Below are positions 1 to 7,087 of a stretch of 11,676 nucleotides of DNA, one piece after another. A program made the translations under genes and the position numbers. The stretch comes from an uncultured Clostridia bacterium (GTDB taxonomy: Bacteria; Bacillota; Clostridia; Christensenellales; DUVY01): NCBI GenBank assembly GCA_937895465.1, contig CALAYY010000192.1, forward strand, positions 1 to 11,676, read 5' to 3'. The notes beneath the pieces are model-generated. The model ran no database searches. It saw only the letters and a program-made list of their open reading frames with translations, and had not been told where the DNA came from. Within the stretch, counting starts at the first letter, position 1, and every line of letters begins with the position of its first letter.

Positions 1-250
1 GGTCAATTTCTCTAACTTCATCATAACTTATTTCTGCACCGTACTTTTCAGCCTGATTTGCCATAAGCTGCCCAAGTTCAAAGCCGTTAACTCCTTCAAT
101 TGCCGGATAATTATCAACCTTGTCTGTCATTGTAATCTTTCCGCCCAAAACCTCTTTTTCAAAAACAAGCGTATTAAGCCCGCCGCGTGAAGCGTACAAT
201 GCTGCGGTAAGTCCTGCAGGTCCGCCGCCTATAACAATAAGATCGTACAT
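1..250 (-). CDS. trxB: Thioredoxin reductase (NADPH), N-terminal part, cut by window edge
   Basis: The 83 visible residues are the FAD-binding start of a thioredoxin-reductase-type flavoprotein. The protein begins MYDLIVIGGGPAGLTAALYA, which contains the dinucleotide-binding GxGPAGL motif at residues 8-14. It is followed by GGKI (usually GGQI/L), then DNYPAIEG, matching the family's vENYPG segment, and an AEKYGAEI helix. In the family, this FAD enzyme uses NADPH to reduce thioredoxin in the cytoplasm. The CxxC active site and NADPH domain lie outside the window, so a ferredoxin-type or orphan TrxB-like reductase cannot be excluded. I chose the ATG at 250 because GGGAG sits 5 bases upstream. 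An in-frame ATG at 262 would add MGAC but lacks a good ribosome binding site. The gene is divergent from the unknown gene at 447. Confidence 0.82.
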   Translation of the reverse strand, partial: MYDLIVIGGGPAGLTAALYASRGGLNTLVFEKEVLGGKITMTDKVDNYPAIEGVNGFELGQLMANQAEKYGAEISYDEVREID

Positions 251-277
251 ACATGCTCCCATATTCTTTATAAAAAA

Positions 278-310
278 ATTATATCATACATATTATATAA
301 AAAAAATCAA
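278..310 (-). promoter_or_regulatory. Putative promoter of the thioredoxin reductase gene
   Basis: On the minus strand TTGATT (310-305) is followed after 16 bases by TATGAT (288-283). A perfect TATAAT overlaps at 283-278 but is 21 bases from the -35. Either would give a short leader before the ATG at 250. The region is very AT-rich, so chance matches are likely. Confidence 0.4.
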
Positions 311-409
311 GTATTGTTATTTTATCACACTTCTAATGTTTTTATAAACACAGCAAAATACTTCCATAACCCTTTTTTATACTATTCTCATCTTTGAACA
401 CTTTATTTA

Positions 410-440
410 TGATATAATTATATTAATCTACAAAGGAGGT
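410..440 (+). promoter_or_regulatory. Extended -10 promoter and consensus ribosome binding site for the 225-residue gene
   Basis: TGATATAAT at 410-418 is a perfect extended -10 (TGnTATAAT), which tolerates the absence of a good -35. TTGAAC at 394-399 is only 13 bases away and is probably too close. The near-perfect Shine-Dalgarno AAAGGAGGT at 432-440 leaves 7 bases between GGAGG and the ATG at 447, so it fixes the start of that gene. Confidence 0.65.
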
Positions 441-446
441 GCCGCA

Positions 447-1124
447 ATGAATGATTGTTCCAAGAATTTTGTTTCAATCAGCGAGGCGAGCGGACTGAGT
501 TATGAACAAATAATATCAAAGCTTAATGAAAATCAACAAAGTAAAGACATAGTAATCAATGACTTTGACAGACTCAAACCCAAACAAAAGTCTGATTATA
601 TAAAAAAGTTAGCTCGTGATATGTGCTTTCATTATTATTCTAATGAAGGCAGAATGGATGCTGAAAGATTGGATGAATGGATAGAAATTATGTCGCGTAT
701 GGTAGGCTTTGAAAACCATGCAGTCAAAATGAACTATCTTCAAAAACGCATTAACGCACGAAAGGTCGTGTTTTTGGGTGCAACAGGAAAGGGACACCTC
801 AAAAGAGAAGATCTAACAAAAATTTGCAAAGGTTACGGATTTTTGGACAACCAAATAGATATCAGAGATGATTATGCAAGACTTACTAATATCAATATGG
901 ATTTTTTGAAAAACAACAGAAGGTTTTTGGGGCTTGTAATTGGTGCAGTACCTCACAGCATCAAGGGAGTTGACAGCGGCAATCTTGTAAGCTACTTAGA
1001 GAATAATCATTACGATTATCCGCCTGTAAGAATATGTAAGGACAACAATAACAACTTGGGCTTTTCTGCCAGCACAGTAAAACAGGCATTGTCTGATTTA
1101 ATACGCTTGGCAGCTGATGAATAA
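447..1124 (+). CDS. Uncharacterised 225-residue protein with a C-terminal alpha/beta domain
   Basis: I do not recognise a named family. The start is secure because AAAGGAGGT lies 7 bases upstream. The protein is soluble, with no signal peptide or membrane segment. Residues 1-100 look mainly helical and charged (KLNENQ, DRLKPKQKSDY, DEWIEIMSRMV). Residues 105-220 look like a compact alpha/beta domain: a hydrophobic strand with a glycine turn (KVVFLGATGKGHL, 106-118), an acidic DIRDDY segment (138-143), a second strand leading into IGAVPHSIKG (165-174), then YPPVRI (191-196) and a C-terminal helix. GAVPHSIKG with a serine-rich follow-up resembles a motif I associate with conserved hypothetical proteins, but this is memory only. 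GATGKG is not a proper Walker A (no GxxxxGK[ST]). The gene is monocistronic, divergent from the thioredoxin reductase and convergent with the large helicase, so context does not fix its role. Confidence 0.75.
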   Translation: MNDCSKNFVSISEASGLSYEQIISKLNENQQSKDIVINDFDRLKPKQKSDYIKKLARDMCFHYYSNEGRMDAERLDEWIEIMSRMVGFENHAVKMNYLQKRINARKVVFLGATGKGHLKREDLTKICKGYGFLDNQIDIRDDYARLTNINMDFLKNNRRFLGLVIGAVPHSIKGVDSGNLVSYLENNHYDYPPVRICKDNNNNLGFSASTVKQALSDLIRLAADE

Positions 1125-1132
1125 AGATACAT

Positions 1133-1162
1133 AAAGCGGTTAAAAATTTAACCGCTTTTTTT
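1133..1162 (+). terminator. Intrinsic terminator between convergent genes
   Basis: An 11-bp stem, AAAGCGGTTAA (1133-1143) with TTAACCGCTTT (1148-1158), ends in a run of seven T (1156-1162), starting 8 bases after the stop codon at 1124. On the minus strand the same stem is followed by TTTAT only. It may also stop the helicase transcript, whose stop codon is at 1199, but less efficiently. Confidence 0.88.
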
Positions 1163-1198
1163 ATGTCTAATTTTCAAACAAGAAATAAATTACATATC

Positions 1199-4100
1199 TT
1201 AAAAATCAAATTTTTTGAGATTTTCACCTGATGTGATTTTGTCTTCAGATAGATTTATAATTTTATTTTCAACCCCGTACCGAATTGCACGCCGTATCTG
1301 TCTCAAACCTTCTTCTGTGTTTTTTGAGCCAAACAGCTTTATAACTTCCTGTTCTAAGGCATCCTTGGGCAGACTGACTTGATTTTCCACTATATATCTT
1401 ATTGCATTGATAATTTCGTAAATGCTGATATCGCTCATAGTGCGTGTGCTGTTAATACGGTAAATATTATATTTTTGTTTATCGGCATTTTTCTTCCAAT
1501 AAAATATATTGTCGCCTTCCTGCACGCTGTCGCATTTTATGTGGTCTAAAACTTTGCTAATCTGTGCTTCTATTCTTGCACCAGAACGGGTTATTCCGCT
1601 GGATTCTAAGACAGAACGCAAAATTGTGCGGTAGCTTACAGGATATTCAGCATCTATTATCATCTTAGTAATCTTTATCAAATGAGGCTGATTGTATTCA
1701 GTACTAAAATATGAGCTTGGAATAATCTTCTTCGGAATAACTGCCTTTTTGTATTCGGCTTCTAAAGTATTGGTAATTACTATTTCTTTTGGTTTTAGTG
1801 TTTCGTCTTCTTCTATATAGTCATCTACTTCATCAATAATAATTTCATTAGACGCACTTCTTAGGTCTTCTATCTTTCTGACAATTCTCTTAATTGCTTT
1901 TTCAGGGCTGTCAAAATAATCCAAAGACCATACTCTTATAAGATTCCAGCCTAACTTTTTTAACACATTAAAAGGCGAAACTTCTCGGTCTTTTACCGTT
2001 TTTACCTTAAAGCAGCCTGCACCGTCACACATTATGCCCAAAATAAATTTTTTGCTGTCATCTGGGTGTACAACCGCAATGCTTATTTTGTATCCAGAGG
2101 TGCCGTAATTAACTACGCCGTCATAGCCTTTTTCTTTTAAGCCTTTTAAAATCTGTTCTTCTATGCCTTCTTTTAGCAACTCCAAAGAGCTTGCCTTATG
2201 TACAAGTGAGCTTCTGCCTTTTTGAGCATATTCTAAAAAGCCTCTTAATGCTATGACACCTTGAGAAGTGGTTGCAGAAGGATTAATCATATCGTAAGTA
2301 ATACTTGAAAATATAATCATCTCATATTTTGCTCGAGAAACGGCAACATTTAGCCTTCTCCATCCGCCGTCACGGTTAAGCGGTCCAAAGTTAAGGCTTA
2401 ATTTGCCTCGTGCGTCCTGACCGTAGCCTACCGAAAACAAAATTATATCACGCTCATCCCCTTGGACATTCTCAAGGTTTTTTACAAATAACGGCTCTGT
2501 CCTTTGCATTGCATATTGCTCTAATTTAGGGCTTTGACGGAATGTTTCAGTCAGCATATCGTCTATTAAGTTTTGCTGAACAACGCTGAAGGTCACTATT
2601 CCTATACTCATTTTTCGTAATTCTGGGTGAGAAAGTCTTTTTATTACCTCTTCGGTAACAGCCAATGCTTCTTCTATGTTTTGTTTTGATTTGCCTCGGT
2701 CATAAATGCCGTTGATTTTTACAAACTTAATAGAGCTTTGAGAGTCTGAAGGCGACGGAAAAGTATATAGACTGTTGTCATAAAAAGAACGGTTAGAAAA
2801 CGCTATCAGACTTTCATCACGGCTTCTGTAATGCCATTTTAGGTGAATTTCCGGCATATTGAGAGCAAGGCAATCATCAAGAACACTTTCTAAGTCTTCA
2901 CTTAGGCTCTCTTCTTCATTGACATTGATATTGATATTTTCAAAAAACGATGTGGGCGGCAGCTGTTTTGGGTCTCCCACAATTATTGCAGCTTTTGCCC
3001 TTGACAATGCGCCAACGGCTTTTGCTGTGGTAAGCTGAGAAGCCTCGTCAAATATCAACAAATCAAAAGGCTCCTGCGGGTCGATATATTGAGCTACTGT
3101 TACCGGACTCATAAGCATGCAGGGCGCAACCTTGGGCAAAATATTGGGTATCTGTTCAAATAATTTTTTTATCGTTATGTTTCGTCCTGTTCCTTTTACA
3201 GCACGTTGGAATATGCCAAGCTCTGACATTTGAGATGATTTGATATCAAAATTGGGCAGATTCATTTTGAGTCTGGCAGAAAGTAGCTGTCTTGAAACAG
3301 TTCTATACTTTTGTTCAAGCTCTTTAAACCGTCTTATCTTTTCTTCAAACAGTCTGCCTGTAAACTTATTGAGCTCGTCATCATTAATTACTATATACTC
3401 TATAACTGCTTTTAAAAGCGACTTTTTAAATGCAGGGATAAGCATATCATGGTCAAGTCCGCTGTCATACGCACTTGTCACAAAGGACAAGCCCATTCCG
3501 TTAAGATCTTCTTTCAAACTGTTATATGCACAGCGTTCTTTTAACTCGTCCATTGACCACATCACAGCCTTGTCAGTCAAGGTTTCCAAATACCATTCTT
3601 TGGGGTTATGTATCTTATCAAAAGCAATTAAGAGTAGATTGTTTAGGTCTGTTTTATCTATAACAAATTGTTGATAATCAGCTTTTATAGTCTTAGGCAA
3701 ACTGGCAGTCAATAATTTTTGCTTTTCTTCAGAGCTTAAAGCGGCACGGCTTACACATTCACGGTATTTTGTGTATTGAGTTAGGCTGTCAGAAATATAT
3801 GTATAGTCTTTGTCAATAAGTTCTGGAACTGATGAGTTCAAAAAATCTGTGCCCTTATTAAGAGTATCCATGCACTGCTGATATTTTTGCACCTGTTCTA
3901 TATCATTCAAAAAATTCTCTTTATATTTGGTTTTTGAATTGGCAGCCTTTTTCAAGATTTTTATTATTGCACTCTTTTTTATCAGCTTTTTTATGCCTTT
4001 ATAGCCACGGTATTCCAAAACAATATTAGACGGTACTGGTTTTAATGCGGTCACATTATATCTTTTTTCAAGCGCATTTTTTAAAACTTCAGTTTGAATA

Positions 4101-6895
4101 CCTAGCTCGGCATGTTGAGATAGTTTTTTCAAGTTAGAATCAGACAGCTTTTCTAACGAATCCATTTCAACATAGTTTTCACATAGATAACAGCATATCT
4201 CCATAAAATCTTCAAATTTTTGATATGTATCTATGTTTTTTAGGTCAATTTGCGCCAACAAAATTTCGGTATATCCCCTTAGCTTGCTAAGAGATGCCAA
4301 AAACTTTTTTATTGCCGCAATGCTTTCAATTTTTAAAGATTGTGAATATTCGCTCTGTCCTATGTGTTCTAAAATAGAGCCGTTAGGATGTCCCATATCT
4401 TTTCCCAAAGCTTTTAGTTCATTTAGCTTGCTCTCGGCAATCTCTATCTTATCCTTGTCAAACATAAGGACAATATCTTTGGGGAAATCAAACTGATCCA
4501 AAAACTCATAGGCAAGATATTCATTGAGAGCCTGCGATAATGAAAAACCGTATTTTTGGGGACGGTGAAGCTTGAGCATATATGACGCCAATGTTTGTCT
4601 GGTATGCTCTAACTTTTCTTTAGTAGCTTTAAAATCTTCTGGCTCATAAACCTTAGTAATCTCGCTGGTCTTTCGTAAGTTATCCAAAACACCTTTTTTA
4701 TCTGTTTTATCAGAATGTAGCTCCAGACAAAATTCGCCTATGCCTATTTCTTCCAGTCTGTTTTTTACTACTGACAATGCCGCCATCTTTTCAGCGACAA
4801 ATAATATCCTCTGCCCCTTAAAAAGTCCGTTAGCTATAATATTGGTTATTGTTTGCGACTTGCCTGTTCCAGGCGGTCCATGCAAAACAAAGCTCATATT
4901 TTTGTTGGCAAAATAAATTGCCTCTAATTGGGAGCTGTCTGCTTCTATGGGCAGGATTATTTCTTCATTCATCCATCTATCGTCAATATCCTTAACTTCT
5001 AATGAAGTTTTGTTAAAAGGAATGCCGCTTATAAGTCCTTTGACAACAGGTGTTTTTTGAAAGGTCTGCAATCTGTTTCGTATGTCATACCACATGACAA
5101 TACCAGAGAAAGAAAAGTTAGAAATATAACTTTCTTCTAAGATATCCCACCCTGGCTGATTCATAACCAAGTGTCTTACTGTATTAAACACTGCATTGAC
5201 ATCAATAGAATTTTGTGAAGTTCGGGGCAAAGGGTCAAGTCCGCCCGCCTCCAAAGAATACTGCTGACGCAGCATTTCTAATAATGTAATATTAAAATAT
5301 GATTCGTCATCACGGGCTTTTATGATATATCTCTTGGCGTTTTTTCGTGTTAAATCCAAAGGTATCAAAACAAGCGGAGCATATAAAGGACGTTCGGAAA
5401 CATCATTTTCATACCACTTCAAAAGCCCTAGGCATAAGTACAAGGTGCATACGCCGTTTTCTTCTATGCTGTATTTATATTTTCTATACACATTAGTTAT
5501 AGTGCCTTTGAGCTTGATTTCGTCAAGCGCTGTTCTTAATTTGGATTGAGTGAGTTCTTTTTCAATCAGCTTAAAAAATGCTCCTGATACTTTTGCACCG
5601 TCTGCTATCTCATAATTATTTACCAAGCTTTCAGCTTCTTTCATTACAGGCAAAATATCATATTGATTGCCGTTACAAAAGCACTCAGCAAGATGTTTTA
5701 AAGAATCTCCCAAAACAGGCAAAACGTTTTTGGTCAGCTTAAAATTAAGCAACGAATTTTTGAGCGTTAGGTCAAGCAGTTTTCTTTCCCAATACTTTTG
5801 CTTGGACATTATTTCGTCCATTTCTTGAACTTGAGTTATATTGAGTTTTTTGGGCTTCTTGCCCTCTTGTTCTATGCTTTCAATTTCTATTTCATAGCCG
5901 TTTGGCGTAAAAATCCTTTTGGGGTTGGGATAAATATAACTTAATCTGCACCTCTTTATATCTATTGAAAACAAAAATGTACTTTCTTCATTAAGCTTGG
6001 TCTTAGCAGATATTCTGGCATTGTCAAAGCCCTGAGCATAACCTCGGTCAAAAAGATTGGGGTCAATCAAAAAGATTTCGCCCAAAGCGGATTTTTTGGA
6101 TAATTCGGCTATGTCATCATTGATACAGTCTGAAAATGTATTATCGTCAAGCCATGCACCGACCAAAATATTTTTTTCAAAAAACGCTAAGATGGGGTTA
6201 AGCCCTGTTTCTTCTAACAATGCCGCATACAAAAATGCAGCTTCTGATAAAGTGCCGGATTTTGTTTCTAAGACATTGGCTAACCTTATAGGCAAACCCA
6301 AAGTGCGGTTGTCATTGATTATGGGGCTTATCTCAATATGCTGGTCATATAATCCGTTAAAAACTGCGGCGGCTTCTAATAAGACCCTGTTATTTTCGCC
6401 GTTATATGCTATAAAATTATTGGATTTGTTCCACTTTTTTAGATAACTTAAGGCGTCATGAAATATCTTTTTTGAGTCTATATTTTGTGGTGTTACAAAG
6501 GCGGCCGTAAGCTCCGGATAAACCTCTGTGCCTGTCCAATAATCATAAGGCAAAACCTTGACAATATTCTTTTTAGTATATAGGTCTTTGCCTTCGGCTG
6601 TAACTTTTAATATAATCTCACAATCCGTTATGCTCTCTAATGCTATCAAATATTTTTGGTCTATATCTATTTTGAGAGTATTGACGTCTATTTTGAGATT
6701 TTTGGGCAAAACATCCAGATGATATATGCTGCTGCTTATTATGCCTTGTGCGGACGACACGCTGATATCAACAGCCAAGATATCTTTATCTGTTGTGTTT
6801 TCTATATATAATTCATTAATTAGATGAACACCGTTATTGACTGCTGCAAAGCTCAATGCTTCCGCTGTGGAAAATTCCACTTTCAAAATATCCAT
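1199..6895 (-). CDS. Giant DUF4011-type superfamily 1 helicase with transglutaminase-like, Vsr-like and DUF3320 domains
   Basis: This 1898-residue cytoplasmic protein has the order of the DUF4011/DUF3320 helicases. It starts with a beta-rich N-terminus (1-115), then a transglutaminase-like domain (about 170-290) and DUF4011 (from YWERKLLDLTLKNSLL, 368-383). The UPF1-like SF1 motor follows: Walker A GPPGTGKS (673-680), motif Ia FVAEKMAAL (699-707), Walker B FDEAS (1282-1286), GDPKQLPPT (1307-1315), HYRSRDESL (1355-1363), VQGDERD (1477-1483) and VAVSRAK (1517-1523). A Vsr/MTES_1575-like nuclease fold (about 1575-1680), a DUF3320 winged-helix region (about 1730-1800) and a further helical tail end the protein. 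Roughly 580 helix-rich residues lie between motif Ia and Walker B. The motor looks functional, but expected catalytic residues of the two accessory domains appear substituted (Leu216, Asn242, Ser1605, Met1622). The ATG at 6895 has AGGAG 5 bases upstream. Related helicase-nuclease proteins have been linked to phage defence, but here the neighbours are not defence genes, so that role is inference. Confidence 0.93.
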   Translation of the reverse strand: MDILKVEFSTAEALSFAAVNNGVHLINELYIENTTDKDILAVDISVSSAQGIISSSIYHLDVLPKNLKIDVNTLKIDIDQKYLIALESITDCEIILKVTAEGKDLYTKKNIVKVLPYDYWTGTEVYPELTAAFVTPQNIDSKKIFHDALSYLKKWNKSNNFIAYNGENNRVLLEAAAVFNGLYDQHIEISPIINDNRTLGLPIRLANVLETKSGTLSEAAFLYAALLEETGLNPILAFFEKNILVGAWLDDNTFSDCINDDIAELSKKSALGEIFLIDPNLFDRGYAQGFDNARISAKTKLNEESTFLFSIDIKRCRLSYIYPNPKRIFTPNGYEIEIESIEQEGKKPKKLNITQVQEMDEIMSKQKYWERKLLDLTLKNSLLNFKLTKNVLPVLGDSLKHLAECFCNGNQYDILPVMKEAESLVNNYEIADGAKVSGAFFKLIEKELTQSKLRTALDEIKLKGTITNVYRKYKYSIEENGVCTLYLCLGLLKWYENDVSERPLYAPLVLIPLDLTRKNAKRYIIKARDDESYFNITLLEMLRQQYSLEAGGLDPLPRTSQNSIDVNAVFNTVRHLVMNQPGWDILEESYISNFSFSGIVMWYDIRNRLQTFQKTPVVKGLISGIPFNKTSLEVKDIDDRWMNEEIILPIEADSSQLEAIYFANKNMSFVLHGPPGTGKSQTITNIIANGLFKGQRILFVAEKMAALSVVKNRLEEIGIGEFCLELHSDKTDKKGVLDNLRKTSEITKVYEPEDFKATKEKLEHTRQTLASYMLKLHRPQKYGFSLSQALNEYLAYEFLDQFDFPKDIVLMFDKDKIEIAESKLNELKALGKDMGHPNGSILEHIGQSEYSQSLKIESIAAIKKFLASLSKLRGYTEILLAQIDLKNIDTYQKFEDFMEICCYLCENYVEMDSLEKLSDSNLKKLSQHAELGIQTEVLKNALEKRYNVTALKPVPSNIVLEYRGYKGIKKLIKKSAIIKILKKAANSKTKYKENFLNDIEQVQKYQQCMDTLNKGTDFLNSSVPELIDKDYTYISDSLTQYTKYRECVSRAALSSEEKQKLLTASLPKTIKADYQQFVIDKTDLNNLLLIAFDKIHNPKEWYLETLTDKAVMWSMDELKERCAYNSLKEDLNGMGLSFVTSAYDSGLDHDMLIPAFKKSLLKAVIEYIVINDDELNKFTGRLFEEKIRRFKELEQKYRTVSRQLLSARLKMNLPNFDIKSSQMSELGIFQRAVKGTGRNITIKKLFEQIPNILPKVAPCMLMSPVTVAQYIDPQEPFDLLIFDEASQLTTAKAVGALSRAKAAIIVGDPKQLPPTSFFENININVNEEESLSEDLESVLDDCLALNMPEIHLKWHYRSRDESLIAFSNRSFYDNSLYTFPSPSDSQSSIKFVKINGIYDRGKSKQNIEEALAVTEEVIKRLSHPELRKMSIGIVTFSVVQQNLIDDMLTETFRQSPKLEQYAMQRTEPLFVKNLENVQGDERDIILFSVGYGQDARGKLSLNFGPLNRDGGWRRLNVAVSRAKYEMIIFSSITYDMINPSATTSQGVIALRGFLEYAQKGRSSLVHKASSLELLKEGIEEQILKGLKEKGYDGVVNYGTSGYKISIAVVHPDDSKKFILGIMCDGAGCFKVKTVKDREVSPFNVLKKLGWNLIRVWSLDYFDSPEKAIKRIVRKIEDLRSASNEIIIDEVDDYIEEDETLKPKEIVITNTLEAEYKKAVIPKKIIPSSYFSTEYNQPHLIKITKMIIDAEYPVSYRTILRSVLESSGITRSGARIEAQISKVLDHIKCDSVQEGDNIFYWKKNADKQKYNIYRINSTRTMSDISIYEIINAIRYIVENQVSLPKDALEQEVIKLFGSKNTEEGLRQIRRAIRYGVENKIINLSEDKITSGENLKKFDF

Positions 6896-6901
6896 GTTAA
6901 C

Positions 6902-6917
6902 TCCTATTTTAATAGGA
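6902..6917. promoter_or_regulatory. Perfect 7+7 bp palindrome at the helicase gene start, possible operator
   Basis: TCCTATT-TT-AATAGGA is a perfect inverted repeat. On the minus strand it spans the last base of the -10 element, the predicted transcription start (about 6910) and most of the Shine-Dalgarno AGGAG (6905-6901). Because transcription should start inside it, a DNA operator is likelier than a full mRNA hairpin. No regulator is identified. Confidence 0.45.
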
Positions 6918-6946
6918 TTATAACATATTCATCGGTTTTTGTTCAA
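6917..6946 (-). promoter_or_regulatory. Putative sigma-A promoter of the helicase gene
   Basis: TTGAAC (6946-6941), an 18-base spacer and TATAAT (6922-6917) lie directly upstream of the helicase start, giving a very short leader of about 15 bases. The gene can therefore be expressed independently of mgtA. No convincing terminator separates it from mgtA, so readthrough is also possible. Confidence 0.65.
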
Positions 6947-7087
6947 TAAATGTATAAGGCAACAAGTTTTTTTAATCTAATTTTAATTTTGGCTGTTTTA
7001 TATACTTTTTGCTCATTTTACAAAAAACATCAGAAGAAGCATATACCTGCTTTAATACTTTTATTCCTTTTGCTTTATTCTGCCATT

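Noticed and set aside
447..6895. A two-gene defence system made of the 225-residue protein and the helicase
   Set aside because: The genes are convergent with a strong terminator between them and have separate promoters, so nothing but adjacency links them.
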